Shown here piece by piece: positions 52,776-63,603 of a stretch of DNA of 64,000 nt (position 1 is its first letter; each line of letters starts with the position of its first letter). The notes below the pieces were generated by a model. It was not told the origin of the DNA, searched no databases, and saw nothing but the letters and a program-made list of their open reading frames with translations. This DNA is from Azoarcus sp. Aa7 (GTDB taxonomy: Bacteria; Pseudomonadota; Gammaproteobacteria; Burkholderiales; Rhodocyclaceae): positions 62,001 to 126,000 of the forward strand of contig NZ_QVLR01000006.1 in the NCBI RefSeq assembly GCF_014822185.1, written 5' to 3'. Made by a program: the position numbers and the translations under genes.

Positions 52776-53561
52776 TCACGCCTCGCCGAAGACGTAGGCG
52801 TCCATCGCCAGCATGCCGTAGCGCACGTCGGCGGCGGCGAGGCGTCGTGCGCCGGCGTCCGCTCCGGCGGCGCCGCGGGCGAACATCAGCGGCATCAGGT
52901 GTTCGTCCGTCGGGTGGGCGCGCTCGGCATGGGGCGCGAGCCGCCGGTAGTCGAGCAGGGCGTCGACGTCGCCGGCAGCCAGCGTGTCGGCGATCCATTG
53001 CGCGAAGGCGCTGACGTAAGGCGTGGTCCCCGCTGCGGCGCCCGTGAACTCGTACAGGTTGTGCGTGAGGCTGCCCGAGCCGACGATGAGGACGCCTTCG
53101 TCGCGCAGCGGGGAAAGCGCCCGCCCGAGAGCATGGAACCAGCTCGCCGGGCGGCGCCCCGGCATCGAGATCTGCACGACCGGCACGGCGGCATCCGGAT
53201 ACATGTGTCGCAGGGGTACCCACGCGCCGTGATCCAGCCCGCGACGCGGGTCCGCAAGCGCATCCACGCCCGCGGCGGCGAGCAGCCCGATCGCGCGGGC
53301 GGCGAGCGCCGGATCGCCGGGCGCCGGGTAGCGCAAGCCGTACAGGGGCGCCGGGAATCCGCCGAAATCGTGGATCGTCTCCGGCCGGTCGCTCGCCGTC
53401 AGGCTCACGGCCGGACTCATCCAGTGGGGCGAGGCGATGAGGATCGCGCGGGGCGTGGGAAGCGCCAGCGCAAGGGCTGCAAGTTCGCGTCCGGCCTCTC
53501 CCGGCTCCAGTGCGAAGGTCGGCGCTCCGTGGGAAACGAAGAGGGTGGGCATCGTGCTCAT
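52776..53561 (-). CDS. DODA-type extradiol aromatic ring-opening dioxygenase
   Basis: 261 residues of the LigB/DODA family, related to E. coli YgiD. Metal-binding histidines are in FVSHGAPTF (His about 10), ASPHWMSP, LDHGAWVPL and THNLYEF. Family members open catechol-type rings such as DOPA, but many bacterial copies have unknown substrates. ATG 53561 follows GGAGACCAC. The longer upstream frame is not supported. Confidence 0.82.
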   Translation of the reverse strand: MSTMPTLFVSHGAPTFALEPGEAGRELAALALALPTPRAILIASPHWMSPAVSLTASDRPETIHDFGGFPAPLYGLRYPAPGDPALAARAIGLLAAAGVDALADPRRGLDHGAWVPLRHMYPDAAVPVVQISMPGRRPASWFHALGRALSPLRDEGVLIVGSGSLTHNLYEFTGAAAGTTPYVSAFAQWIADTLAAGDVDALLDYRRLAPHAERAHPTDEHLMPLMFARGAAGADAGARRLAAADVRYGMLAMDAYVFGEA

Positions 53562-53818
53562 GTGGTCTCCATTGCGTGTCGCGGGTGCCATTCCTGCATG
53601 GCCTCGTTGACAGCAGTCTATGGAGCTCCCGCGGGCCGATAAACCGGCACCGGCGGCACGCACTGTTCGTTCATTTGCAACAATCGTTCGATTACTGTTG
53701 TTCGGACGGTCATCCCGTTTTCGCCGACACGCTTTCCGCGTTGCACAATCGCGCCGTGCTTTTATGGTATCGTGGCCGGATCTCACGGGTCCGGACCCTT
53801 ACCTCAATCGCAATACGA

Positions 53819-54745
53819 ATGACGCTTCTTTCGCTGATCGTTGCGCTGCTGCTCGAGCAGGTACGGCCGTTGCCGGTGCGGCAAATCGTTCTGGATCCGC
53901 TTCATCGCCTGTCGGGCTTCCTCGTCGAACGCTTCAACGACGGCCAGGCCCGCAACGGCTTGGTCGCGTGGCTGCTGCTCGTCGTTTCGCTGGTCGCGGG
54001 CGGTGCGCTCGCCTTCTTTCTGTTGTGGCTCGTCCATCCGCTGCTGGCGGTGGTCTTCAACATCGCGGTGCTCTATCTGACGATGGGCTTCCGTCAGGAA
54101 AGCCATTTCTTCACGGACATCCATCTCGCCCTGCGCATGGGCGAACTCGACCGTGCGCGTTCGCTGCTGGGGGAATGGCGCGGCGGGCAGTACGTCGGCG
54201 CGAGTTCCAGCGAAGTCGCGCGGCTGGCCATCGAGGAAGGGCTCGTCGCCGCTCACCGCAACGTGTTCGGCGTGATCTTCTGGTTCATCGTCCTGCCGGG
54301 GCCGAGCGGTGCCCTGCTGTACCGTCTTGCGCGCTTTCTCGGCGAGGAGTGGGGCGGGCGCAACGATGCCGAGTTCGGCCAGTTCGGGCGCTTCGCACGC
54401 AAGGCTTTCGAAGTGATCGACTGGCTGCCCGCGCGCCTGACCGCCGCATCGTTCTCGGTGGTGGGCGACTTCGAGGACGCCGTATTCTGCTGGCGCACGC
54501 AGGCGATGCTCTGGGCCGACAGGGCGTCCGGTATACTTATCGCGGCAGGTGCGGGTGCGCTCGGTGTGCGCCTCGGCATGCCAGTCCATGAATCCGGCGA
54601 GATCGTCGAACGACCGGAAATGGGTGTCGGTGAAGAAGCCGATGCCGACTACATGCAGAGCACCGTGGGCCTGATCTGGCGCGCGCTGGTGCTTTGCTTG
54701 CTGATGCTGGCCCTGCTGGTGATTGCCGGCTGGGTTGGTGCCTAA
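53819..54745 (+). CDS. CobD/CbiB-AmpE-like membrane protein
   Basis: 308 residues with four membrane segments (N-terminal SLIVALLLEQ, then LVAWLLLVVSLVAGGALAFFLL, VIFWFIVLPGPSGALLY and a C-terminal VLCLLMLALLVIAGW). The GALLYRLARFL and WLPARLTAASF segments match CobD/CbiB and AmpE relatives. Annotated in betaproteobacteria as a CobD-like protein, but involvement in cobalamin synthesis is unproven. Followed 19 bp later by the thiolase gene. Confidence 0.75.
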   Translation: MTLLSLIVALLLEQVRPLPVRQIVLDPLHRLSGFLVERFNDGQARNGLVAWLLLVVSLVAGGALAFFLLWLVHPLLAVVFNIAVLYLTMGFRQESHFFTDIHLALRMGELDRARSLLGEWRGGQYVGASSSEVARLAIEEGLVAAHRNVFGVIFWFIVLPGPSGALLYRLARFLGEEWGGRNDAEFGQFGRFARKAFEVIDWLPARLTAASFSVVGDFEDAVFCWRTQAMLWADRASGILIAAGAGALGVRLGMPVHESGEIVERPEMGVGEEADADYMQSTVGLIWRALVLCLLMLALLVIAGWVGA

Positions 54746-54764
54746 CATCCAGGAGGGAGCACAG

Positions 54765-55946
54765 ATGGCGAATCGTGAAGTAGTGGTTTTGAGCGCAGTC
54801 CGTTCGGCCGTGGGCGGTTTCGGCGGATCGCTGAAGGACATGGAGCCGGCTGAGCTGGGTGGTGTGGTCGTCAAGGAAGCGATCGCCCGCGCCGGCGTCG
54901 ATCCGAAGCAGGTGACCTTCGCCACTGTCGGCAACTGCATCCCGACCGAATCGCGCTACGCTTATGTCGCGCGCGTCGCGACGATCCAGGGCGGCATGTC
55001 GATGGATTCGGTGGCTTTCGCCGTCAACCGTCTGTGCGGCTCGGCGCAGCAGGCCATCGTCAACTCCGCCCAGGCGATCATGCTCGGTGATGCCGACTTT
55101 GCGATCGGCGGCGGTGTCGAAGTAATGTCGCGCGGCGCCTATCTGCTGCCCGCACTGCGTAACGGCGCCCGCATGGGTGACGCCAAGGCCATCGACGCGA
55201 TGGTATCGGTACTGACCGACCCGTTCGGGGTCGGCCACATGGGCATCACCGCGGAGAACCTGACCTCCAAGTGGAGCATCAGCCGCGAGGATCAGGACGC
55301 CTTCGCGCTCGAGTCGCAGAACCGTGCCGCAGCGGCGATCGCCGAAGGCCGTTTCAAGAGCCAGATCGTTCCGATCACCTTCGAGACCCGCAAGGGCCCG
55401 GTCGTGTTCGACACCGACGAGCATCCGCGCATGACCACCATGGAAGCGCTGGGCAAGATGAAGCCCGCGTTCAAGAAGGACGGTTCGGTCACCGCCGGTA
55501 ACGCTTCCGGCATCAACGACGCAGCAGCCTTCCTGGTGCTGGCCGACGCTGCCAAGGCTGCCGCCGGCGGCCACAAGCCGATCGCGCGCCTGGTTGCCTA
55601 CGCGATCGCCGGCGTTCCCAACGACGTCATGGGTGAAGGCCCGATCCCGGCCTCCAAGCTCGCGCTGCAGCGTGCCGGCCTGTCGCTGGACAAGATCGAC
55701 GTGATCGAATCCAACGAAGCCTTCGCTGCGCAGTCGATTGCGGTGAACAAGGGGCTCGAGCTCGATCCGAAGAAGACCAATCCGAACGGTGGCGCGATCG
55801 CGCTGGGTCACCCGGTCGGTGCGACCGGCGGCGTCATCATCACCAAGCTGCTGCACGAGCTGATCCGTACCAATGGTCGCTACGGCATGGCGACGATGTG
55901 CATCGGCGGCGGCCAGGGCATCACGACGATCTGGGAACGCATCTGA
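54765..55946 (+). CDS. Acetyl-CoA C-acyltransferase (BktB-like thiolase)
   Basis: 393 residues, typical biosynthetic thiolase length. Nucleophile Cys in NRLCGSAQQAI, the histidine in GHPVGATG and the second cysteine in CIGGGQG are all present. Overall pattern resembles BktB and other betaproteobacterial acetoacetyl-CoA/beta-ketothiolases that condense acyl-CoA for beta-oxidation or PHA precursors. A strong site AGGAGGGAG (54751-54759) precedes ATG 54765. A terminator follows. Confidence 0.9.
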   Translation: MANREVVVLSAVRSAVGGFGGSLKDMEPAELGGVVVKEAIARAGVDPKQVTFATVGNCIPTESRYAYVARVATIQGGMSMDSVAFAVNRLCGSAQQAIVNSAQAIMLGDADFAIGGGVEVMSRGAYLLPALRNGARMGDAKAIDAMVSVLTDPFGVGHMGITAENLTSKWSISREDQDAFALESQNRAAAAIAEGRFKSQIVPITFETRKGPVVFDTDEHPRMTTMEALGKMKPAFKKDGSVTAGNASGINDAAAFLVLADAAKAAAGGHKPIARLVAYAIAGVPNDVMGEGPIPASKLALQRAGLSLDKIDVIESNEAFAAQSIAVNKGLELDPKKTNPNGGAIALGHPVGATGGVIITKLLHELIRTNGRYGMATMCIGGGQGITTIWERI

Positions 55947-55966
55947 CGTTCTGCTGATCAGCTAAG

Positions 55967-55992
55967 AAAAAACCCGCTTCGGCGGGTTTTTT
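55967..55992. terminator. Two-way Rho-independent terminator between thiolase and rsgA
   Basis: Arms at 55967-55977 and 55982-55992 around a TTCG tetraloop, with A6 and T6 on the outer sides. Serves the plus-strand thiolase gene and the minus-strand rsgA gene. Confidence 0.92.
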
Positions 55993-56019
55993 CATTTCCG
56001 GGTGGTCGTTTCGGAGCGC

Positions 56020-56952
56020 TTACCAGCCTTGCGATTGACGCTTGGCTTCCTTGATCTCGTTGCGAATCATCCGGTAATGCTCGAAGCGGCGCACGTCGAT
56101 CGCGCCCGCCTCGATGGCAGCGCGCAGGGCGCAGCCAGGTTCGGATTCGTGCTGACAGTCGCGGAAACGGCAGTCGCCGAGGTGGCCCTGGAACTCGACG
56201 AAGCTCGCAGCGAGTTCGTCGGGTGTGAGGTGGGCAAGGCCGAAGGCCTGCAGACCGGGGCTGTCGATCAGCCAGCCGCCGTCGAGTGGATACAGCCGGG
56301 CGAAGGTGGTCGTGTGCTTGCCGCTGTTGAGCGCTTCCGAGATCTCGCGCGTCGCTGCGCGGGCTTCCGGGATCAGGGCGTTGGTGAGTGTCGACTTCCC
56401 CATGCCCGACTGGCCGACGAAGATGCTGCGCTGGCCGGCGAGATACGGCCGCAGGCCGTCGGCGCCGGCGCGTGCGCTCAGTTCGACTACCTCGTAGCCG
56501 AGCTTTTCGAAGGGGGCGAGCATGCGGCGGGCGGCGGGCAGGGACTCGGCGAGGTCGGCCTTGTTGAGGACGATCAGGGTCTTGAGGTGCTGGCTTTCGG
56601 CCGCCGCGATGCAGCGCGAGATCAGCAGGTCCGAGAACCCGGGCTCCGTTGCGGTCACCAGCACGACCTGGCTGAGGTTCGCGGCGATGAGTTTTTCGCG
56701 GAATGCGTCCGAGCGCCACAGCAGGTTCCGCCGCGGCTTGAGCGCCGTGATGACGCCCTGGTCGCTGCCCGTGGCTTCGATCTCGACTTCGTCGCCGCAC
56801 GCGAAGGTGCTTTTCTTGCCGCGCGGGTAGCACTTGAGCCGGCTTTCATCCTGCCCGGCCTGTCCCGCGACGACGACCTCGTAATGGCGGCCGAAGGCGG
56901 CGACGATCACGCCTTCGAGTGTCGTGCCGCGGTTCTGTCGGGGTTTGCTCAC
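56020..56952 (-). CDS. rsgA: Ribosome small subunit-dependent GTPase A
   Basis: 310 residues. An OB domain at the N terminus, a circularly permuted GTPase with NKAD (G4) before GQSGMGKST (G1) and DSPGLQAFG (G3), and a zinc finger CRFRDCQHESEPGC. It helps late 30S subunit maturation. The protein overlaps no neighbour; the M48 protease gene lies 13 bp upstream. Confidence 0.94.
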   Translation of the reverse strand: MSKPRQNRGTTLEGVIVAAFGRHYEVVVAGQAGQDESRLKCYPRGKKSTFACGDEVEIEATGSDQGVITALKPRRNLLWRSDAFREKLIAANLSQVVLVTATEPGFSDLLISRCIAAAESQHLKTLIVLNKADLAESLPAARRMLAPFEKLGYEVVELSARAGADGLRPYLAGQRSIFVGQSGMGKSTLTNALIPEARAATREISEALNSGKHTTTFARLYPLDGGWLIDSPGLQAFGLAHLTPDELAASFVEFQGHLGDCRFRDCQHESEPGCALRAAIEAGAIDVRRFEHYRMIRNEIKEAKRQSQGW

Positions 56953-56965
56953 GAAATGCCGGGTC

Positions 56966-58237
56966 TCAACTGGGGGCGCGCAGGCGTGCGACGCGCAGCG
57001 CGGCCGGGGGGTGGGAGTCGAAGAAGCTCGAGTACAGCGGGTCGGGCGTGAGCGTGGAGGCGTTGTCGCGGTAGAGCTTCACGAGCGCCTGCGCAAGGTC
57101 GGCGGCGCGTGTCTGTTGTGCGGCGTACGCGTCGGCCTCGAATTCATGCACCCGCGACCAGTAGCTCATCAGCGGGGCGGCCGGGAAGGTGAAGCAGGGC
57201 AGGGCCAGTGCGAACAGGGCCAGTGCGACGGCGGTGCCGGCCGATGCGGGGGCGACGCCCAGTCCGGCGAAGAACCACGCCTGTCCCATCAGCCAGCCGA
57301 GCAGCCACAGAAGGCCGAGGCTCGCCGCGGAGATGACCGCGAGGCGCTTCCAGATGTGGCGGTGGTGAAAATGCCCGAGTTCGTGGGCCAGTACGGCCTC
57401 GACTTCCTCGGGCCTGAGCTTTTCCAGCAGCGTATCGAAGAACACGATGCGCTTGGCCGCGCCGAAGCCCGTGAAGTAGGCATTGCCGTGCGCCGAACGG
57501 CGCGAGCCGTCCATCACGAAGAGGCCGCGGGAACGGAAGCCGCAGCGCGTCAGCAGGGCCTCGACGCGTGCCTTCAGGGCTTCGTCCGCGAGTGGCGTGA
57601 ACTTGTTGAATAGTGGCGCGATGAAGGTCGGCCAGATGAAGAGCGCCAGCAGGTTGAACGCGAGCCAGAAGAGCCACACCCACAGCCACCAGCGCTCGCC
57701 CATGGCGCCCATCAGCCACAGCACGGCGGCGAGGAGGGGCAGTCCGATCAGCGCGGCGAGCATCGTTTCGCGGGCGAGGTCGGCCAGGTACAGGCCGGGT
57801 GTCATGCGGTTGAAGCCGAAGCGCTTCTCGATGCCGAAGGTGCGATAGAGCGCGAACGGGAGCTCGATGACCCAGCCCGCGATGCCGAGCGCCGCGAGCA
57901 GGGCAATGCCGTGCGCGAGCGTTCCGGCTGCGAAAATTCCGGCTGCGAAAATTCCGGCGAGCAGGTCGTGGATGGCCTGCAGGCCGCCGCCGAGGGTGAG
58001 GGCGAGCACGTAGGCCGTGCCGACGGCGGCATCGATGGTGCCGAGCTGCATCCGCGCGGCGGTGTAGTCCGCCGCCTTGCGATGCGACTCCAGACCGATC
58101 GACTCGGCGAACGGAGGCGGCACGGCTTCCCGGTGCGCGCGCACGTGCCGGATCTGGCGCATCATGAGCACGAGCCTGGCGAGCAGGGTCAGTGTGGCGG
58201 CGGCGAGGAACAGGGACGAGAAGGCTTGCGGGGACAT
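56966..58237 (-). CDS. M48-family membrane metalloprotease (Ste24-like)
   Basis: 423 residues with several membrane helices and the zinc motif HELGHFHH (HExxH) near residue 290, with a downstream Glu in EFEADAYAA. It belongs to the Ste24/CAAX-protease group of M48 rather than the HtpX group. Near residue 95 the duplication [12 protein letters not shown] comes from a direct repeat of 15 bp in the DNA (57930-57960), in a membrane segment. Confidence 0.9.
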   Translation of the reverse strand: MSPQAFSSLFLAAATLTLLARLVLMMRQIRHVRAHREAVPPPFAESIGLESHRKAADYTAARMQLGTIDAAVGTAYVLALTLGGGLQAIHDLLAGIFAAGIFAAGTLAHGIALLAALGIAGWVIELPFALYRTFGIEKRFGFNRMTPGLYLADLARETMLAALIGLPLLAAVLWLMGAMGERWWLWVWLFWLAFNLLALFIWPTFIAPLFNKFTPLADEALKARVEALLTRCGFRSRGLFVMDGSRRSAHGNAYFTGFGAAKRIVFFDTLLEKLRPEEVEAVLAHELGHFHHRHIWKRLAVISAASLGLLWLLGWLMGQAWFFAGLGVAPASAGTAVALALFALALPCFTFPAAPLMSYWSRVHEFEADAYAAQQTRAADLAQALVKLYRDNASTLTPDPLYSSFFDSHPPAALRVARLRAPS

Positions 58238-58311
58238 TCGGCGAGTGGAGTGGGCGGGCGGGAAGGCATCTATGCCACAATCGCGCCTTTGCTCAAGCGG
58301 GGCGGACGATT

Positions 58312-58863
58312 ATGGCACAGGATCAGAATCACCTCATCTGGCTGGACATGGAAATGACCGGCCTGGAGCCTGATACCGATCGCATCATCGAGATCGCGAT
58401 CGTGATCACCGATTCGCAGCTCAACACCGTTGCGGAAGCGCCCGTGATCGCGGTGCATCAGCCCGACAGTGCGCTCGACCGGATGGATCAATGGAACCGC
58501 GACACGCACGGCAAGTCCGGCCTGACCGACCGCGTGAAGGCGTCGATGATCGGCGAGGCGGATGCCGAGGCGCAGATGCTCGCCTTCCTGCAGCAGTATG
58601 TGCCGGCGCGCAGCTCGCCGATGTGCGGTAACTCGGTGTGCCAGGATCGCCGCTTCCTCGCCCGCTACATGCCGCAGCTCGAGGCGTGGTTCCATTACCG
58701 CAACCTCGACGTGTCGACGCTGAAGGAACTCGCGCGCCGGTGGCGTCCGGAGGTCTACAAGGGCGTCGTCAAGAAGGGCAAGCACGAGGCGCTGTCGGAC
58801 ATTTACGAATCGATCGGCGAATTGCGCCACTATCGCGACAACTTCCTGCGTCTCGAAGGCTGA
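58312..58863 (+). CDS. orn: Oligoribonuclease
   Basis: 183 residues, DEDDh exonuclease that degrades 2- to 5-mer RNA and pGpG, thereby also finishing cyclic di-GMP turnover by HD-GYP proteins. Motifs: [11 protein letters not shown] (ExoI), the central [10 protein letters not shown] and the late HEALSDI with catalytic His and Asp. ATG 58312 gives the standard start [12 protein letters not shown]. Confidence 0.95.
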   Translation: MAQDQNHLIWLDMEMTGLEPDTDRIIEIAIVITDSQLNTVAEAPVIAVHQPDSALDRMDQWNRDTHGKSGLTDRVKASMIGEADAEAQMLAFLQQYVPARSSPMCGNSVCQDRRFLARYMPQLEAWFHYRNLDVSTLKELARRWRPEVYKGVVKKGKHEALSDIYESIGELRHYRDNFLRLEG

Positions 58864-58924
58864 GCGGTTTGCAGCATCCGCGCGCCCCTGGCCGGCGCGC
58901 GGCATCGCCGGGTGCGGTCCGGGC

Positions 58925-60577
58925 TCAGTCGCGCCGGTACAGGCGGAAGATTTCCCGCTGTCGTCCCCCGCCGCGGCGGAACTCCCAGATCTGCTGCCAT
59001 TCCTGCGCCGGTTTCTGAGTGTTGCTGCGATCGTCGAAGACCAGCAGGAAGCCGCACGGCGTCTCGTTGTTGATGACCCGCTCGGGCCGGATTCCGGCGA
59101 AGTAATGGAAGGAGGCGCGCTGGCTGGCGGACAGACCCATCATCGCGACGCAGTCCTGGCGCTCGCCTGCCAGCGCAATCTTCAGCGACGTGGCGGCCGG
59201 ACGGTAGCTGCGGTCATGGTCGAACCAAGGCTTGAGCAGCGCGATCGCGAGGCACCACAGCATCGTCATCCCGAGCGCCCAGTTGGTCGGCGCGCGGTTC
59301 GGCGAGCGCGGCAGCCGCCACACCAGCAGCACCCACGCCGAGATGATGACGATGCCGGTGATCGCCGATATCTCCGGCGCGCGCACGGCGAAATCGGGCG
59401 CGACGCGCACGAGGTGGCGCGCCAGGCCGGGCGGCCACAGGAAGACCTGCGCGCTCCACGCGATCCACACGAGCAGTGCGAAGACGCCGAAGGTCATGAT
59501 GCCGAACCAGTCGAACGCGTTCGCCGCGCCGCGGCGCAGGGTCGGTACGCCGGACGCCGCGAGCAGCGCGAGCGGCGGCACGAGTGGCAGCATCGACGCC
59601 GGACTGAGGCTGCCGTTCAGGATGATCCAGGTCAGGGTGAGCACGAGAGCGGCGATCGGCAGCAGCGAGGACACGCGCAACAGATGGCGGCGCGTGCGCC
59701 ACAGCGACCACAGCGTGATGGGCCACAGCGGCCAGGCGAACCAGCCGAGGAGTTCGGCGAGACGCGTGAGCTCGTTGCCGCTCATCGCTTCTGCCCATAG
59801 GTTGCGCCACTCGGTGCGCCACCACTGCGCGAGCAGGTCGGGGGACTGGTAATGCAGCACCAGCGGCCACAGCGCCGACGCGCCGATCGCGAGGCTCAGG
59901 CCGATGATCAACCCGCTGCTGGCGCGCGGGTTGCGGCATTCGGGGCTGCAGGCGATGACGACGAGGAAGAGCGGCAGCGTGAGCAGGATGCCCGGCAGGC
60001 CGCCGGCGAGGAAGGCGAGGGCGGCACCCAGACCGGCCTGGACGCCGCCGAGCACCGGGCGGGTCGGGATGTGCGAGAGGCCCGCCAGCGCGAGCGCCTG
60101 CATCGCCATCAGCGCGATCATCGGCTGCGTTTCATGCGCGTGCAGCACCAGGCCCAGCGTGCCGAGGGTCAGCAGGGCCGCGGGGGTGCGTGTCTCGCGG
60201 CCGTAGAGACGGGTCGCCGCGCGCGCGATCCAGAAGATCGCCAGGGCCGTGAACAGCGTGGTCGCGAGCCGGGCCCCGTCGTGCAGGGGCAGGAGCGGGG
60301 CGAGCAGGCGCGCGAACGCCGCGCCGGTCCAGTAGTAGAGCGGCGGAAAATCCGTTTCGGGCTGACCGGCGATCGCAGGGAACAGCAGGTGGTTCCCCTG
60401 CAGCATTTCCAGGATCGGGCCAAAATGGCGCGCGTCGTCGCCGCGCCAAGGGTCGTGGCCGGTCAGTCCGGTGAGCAGGTACAGGGCGATGAGCAGCGCA
60501 AGGCCGGTCGCACCGTACAGATGCCGCCGGATCGTTGAGGTCCGGAAGGATTCTCCAGTCATGTCATGTTGCGCCAT
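58925..60577 (-). CDS. GT39/ArnT-like membrane glycosyltransferase
   Basis: 550 residues with at least ten membrane helices and a luminal acidic motif near the N terminus, GHDPWRGDDARHF, followed by ETDFPPLYYW, the pattern of GT39/ArnT polyprenyl-phosphate-sugar transferases. Probably modifies lipid A or a surface glycan. Acceptor and donor are unknown. The start could also be ATG 60562, five codons later. Confidence 0.82.
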   Translation of the reverse strand: MAQHDMTGESFRTSTIRRHLYGATGLALLIALYLLTGLTGHDPWRGDDARHFGPILEMLQGNHLLFPAIAGQPETDFPPLYYWTGAAFARLLAPLLPLHDGARLATTLFTALAIFWIARAATRLYGRETRTPAALLTLGTLGLVLHAHETQPMIALMAMQALALAGLSHIPTRPVLGGVQAGLGAALAFLAGGLPGILLTLPLFLVVIACSPECRNPRASSGLIIGLSLAIGASALWPLVLHYQSPDLLAQWWRTEWRNLWAEAMSGNELTRLAELLGWFAWPLWPITLWSLWRTRRHLLRVSSLLPIAALVLTLTWIILNGSLSPASMLPLVPPLALLAASGVPTLRRGAANAFDWFGIMTFGVFALLVWIAWSAQVFLWPPGLARHLVRVAPDFAVRAPEISAITGIVIISAWVLLVWRLPRSPNRAPTNWALGMTMLWCLAIALLKPWFDHDRSYRPAATSLKIALAGERQDCVAMMGLSASQRASFHYFAGIRPERVINNETPCGFLLVFDDRSNTQKPAQEWQQIWEFRRGGGRQREIFRLYRRD

Positions 60578-60656
60578 CCGTCATTGTGCGGAGGCGTCCG
60601 AACGTCGGGTGCGGAATTCTAGCCGGAGCGGGCAGCCGCGCCGTGTTTCGAGGAAC

Positions 60657-60684
60657 AAAAAAGGCAGCCGAAGCTGCCTTTTTT
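60657..60684. terminator. Rho-independent terminator of rpmE
   Basis: Stem GGCAGC/GCTGCC (60663-60668 and 60673-60678) with CGAA loop and A6/T6 on the outer sides, so it can act in both directions. Confidence 0.9.
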
Positions 60685-60705
60685 GCCGTGACCGGAAGCC
60701 GGGGT

Positions 60706-60924
60706 TCAGCCAAGGCGCTGAACGCTGCCGTATTTCTGGCGGAAACGCTCGACGCGACCGGCGGTGTCGACGATCTTCTGCTTGCCGGTGTAGAAGGGGT
60801 GGCAGGCAGCGCACACTTCGACGTGCAGCACGGGCTTGCCCAGCGTCGAACGGGTTTCGAAGGCATTGCCGCAGGAGCAGGTGACCTGGACGGCTTTGTA
60901 ATTCGGGTGGATATCCGCTTTCAT
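60706..60924 (-). CDS. rpmE: 50S ribosomal protein bL31
   Basis: 72 residues, zinc-binding form with CSCG and CAAC motifs (four cysteines), which distinguishes it from the zinc-free paralogue made under zinc starvation. AAGGA precedes ATG 60924 by six bases. It ends just upstream of a strong terminator. Confidence 0.96.
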   Translation of the reverse strand: MKADIHPNYKAVQVTCSCGNAFETRSTLGKPVLHVEVCAACHPFYTGKQKIVDTAGRVERFRQKYGSVQRLG

Positions 60925-61134
60925 GGCGATTCCTTGGACAAGCGGGCGGTGAATGTGGCCGCCCTGATAACGGGTGGAAACCGGGAATTATCCTTGATCG
61001 GCCGCGACAAGGCAAGTGAGGCGGGGGCGCCCGGGCGGGGATGCCGCTGGTGCTGGTGGTGGGCAGGCGTCACCACCATGTTCGCCCGGATCGCGGATGG
61101 GCTTACAATATCGCCCTTTTTTCAGGGAGTTGGT

Positions 61135-62109
61135 GTGCGTCTGCTGCTCGCGCCGATGGAAGGTCTGCTCGACGCCGATTTGCGCGACGTGCTCACCCGT
61201 GCCTGTCCCTACGACTGGGCCGTGAGCGAATTCGCGCGCGTGTCCGGTACGCTCCTGCCGCACCGCGTCTACCGACGCATCAGCCCCGAACTGCAGTCCG
61301 GCGGGCGGACCCGGGCGTCGGTGCCGGTACGCGTGCAACTGCTGGGCTCGGATCCCGCCTGCCTTGCCGACAATGCGGCGCATCTCGCCGAACTCGCCCC
61401 TCCTGGCATCGACCTCAATTTCGGCTGCCCGGCCCCGACGGTGAACCGCCATCGCGGCGGAGCCGTACTGCTCGACGAACCGGAACTCCTCCATCGCATC
61501 GCCGCGGCCGTGCGGGCTGCCGTGCCGGCCGGGGTGCCGTTCACCGCGAAGATGCGCTTGGGCGTTGCCGACGCCTCGAAGGCCGTCGAATGTGCCCAGG
61601 CGCTCGCCGCCGGGGGCGTGGAGGGCCTGGTCGTGCATGCGCGTACCAAGCTCGACGGTTACCGTCCGCCCGCGCATTGGGTGTGGATTGCGCGCATCGC
61701 GGAGGCGGTGGATATTCCCGTCACCGCCAACGGCGAAGTGTGGTCCGAGGCGGACTGGCGGCGCTGCTGCGCCGAGAGCGGGGTTGCCGACGTGATGCTG
61801 GGGCGCGGGGCGGTCGCCGACCCCTTCCTTGCACGACGCTTGCGTGCACATGGCGGCGCGGTCGACCGCGACGCGGAGTGGGCGGAGCTGCAGCCGCTGC
61901 TCGCACTCTTCTGGCGCCGGGTTCGGGAAAGGCTGCTGCCGCAGCATTCGCCGGGTCGCCTCAAGCAGTGGCTGAACCTGCTGCGCCGCAATTATCCGCA
62001 GGCCGAGCGCCTGTTCCGCGAAGTACGCGCGGCGCGCAAGCCCCCCGAGATCGATGCCGCCCTCGTGCGCCACGGCATTGCCGCCGCAGCGCTGCCGCTG
62101 GCGGCCTGA
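61135..62109 (+). CDS. dusC: tRNA-dihydrouridine(16) synthase
   Basis: 324 residues. FMN-binding TIM barrel beginning LLLAPMEGLLD, with the catalytic cysteine in NFGCPAPTVN and late motifs VEGLVVHART and DVMLGRGAV. The C-terminal helical domain resembles DusC, which modifies U16. GTG 61135 is five bases after AGGGAG; it is the first start compatible with the family beginning. Confidence 0.88.
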   Translation: MRLLLAPMEGLLDADLRDVLTRACPYDWAVSEFARVSGTLLPHRVYRRISPELQSGGRTRASVPVRVQLLGSDPACLADNAAHLAELAPPGIDLNFGCPAPTVNRHRGGAVLLDEPELLHRIAAAVRAAVPAGVPFTAKMRLGVADASKAVECAQALAAGGVEGLVVHARTKLDGYRPPAHWVWIARIAEAVDIPVTANGEVWSEADWRRCCAESGVADVMLGRGAVADPFLARRLRAHGGAVDRDAEWAELQPLLALFWRRVRERLLPQHSPGRLKQWLNLLRRNYPQAERLFREVRAARKPPEIDAALVRHGIAAAALPLAA

Positions 62110-62123
62110 ACCGGACGAATTCG

Positions 62124-62828
62124 ATGAGTTACGCAAATTCGCGCATCCCCGAGAGCGCCCAGTCGGGCGTGCATGAGCAACTCGTGCGGCGCGTGCAGCG
62201 CCATCTCGCGGAGCCCTTCCGCAAGCCCTGCCTGGATTACAACCATGCCGCGTTCGAGGCCAGCCTCGCCGGCTGGGACCGCAACGCGCCGCTGATCCTC
62301 GATGCCGGCTGCGGGGTCGGCCACAGCACGATCCAGCTCGCGCGCGCCTTTCCCGATCACTGGGTGATCGGCGTAGATCAGTCCGCGGATCGCCTCAACC
62401 GCCGCAAGCCCTATCCCGACGCGCTGCTGCCGAAGAACATGGTCTTCGTGCGGGCGGATCTCGTCGATTACTGGCGCCTGATGAGCGATGCGGGCCTGCG
62501 GCTCGCCCGTCACTACATCCTCTATCCGAACCCGTGGCCCAAGATCGGTCACCTGGCGCGCCGCTGGCACGCTCATCCCGTGTTCCCTTTCATTCCGCGA
62601 CTGGGTGGCGTGCTCGAATGCCGCACGAACTGGCGCGTGTACATCGAGGAATTCGCGTGTGCGCTAGCGCTGGCGACCGGCCGCGAAGTCGCCTGGGAAA
62701 CCTTCGAGGCGCCCGCGCCGCTGACGCCGTTCGAGCGCAAGTACCGGGATTCCGGCCAGACGCTTTTTCGCCTGGTCTGCGATCTCGACGCTCAGGCTTG
62801 CGCGTGGCAAGAGGATGGCGCACGCTGA
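62124..62828 (+). CDS. TrmB-like SAM-dependent methyltransferase
   Basis: 234 residues. SAM-binding loop LDAGCGVGHSTIQLA, acidic residue in VIGVDQS, and the late motif ILYPNPWPK resembling PDPWPKKRH of TrmB (tRNA G46 N7 methyltransferase). The expected basic run after this motif is replaced by IGHLARRWH, so it may be a paralogue with a different target. Lies 14 bp after dusC, consistent with a tRNA-modification pair. Confidence 0.75.
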   Translation: MSYANSRIPESAQSGVHEQLVRRVQRHLAEPFRKPCLDYNHAAFEASLAGWDRNAPLILDAGCGVGHSTIQLARAFPDHWVIGVDQSADRLNRRKPYPDALLPKNMVFVRADLVDYWRLMSDAGLRLARHYILYPNPWPKIGHLARRWHAHPVFPFIPRLGGVLECRTNWRVYIEEFACALALATGREVAWETFEAPAPLTPFERKYRDSGQTLFRLVCDLDAQACAWQEDGAR

Positions 62829-62846
62829 AAGGCATTCCGGAGACAA

Positions 62847-63575
<729 letters not shown>

Positions 63576-63603
63576 GGCGTTGCGCACGGATGCGGGGCGC
63601 GGC

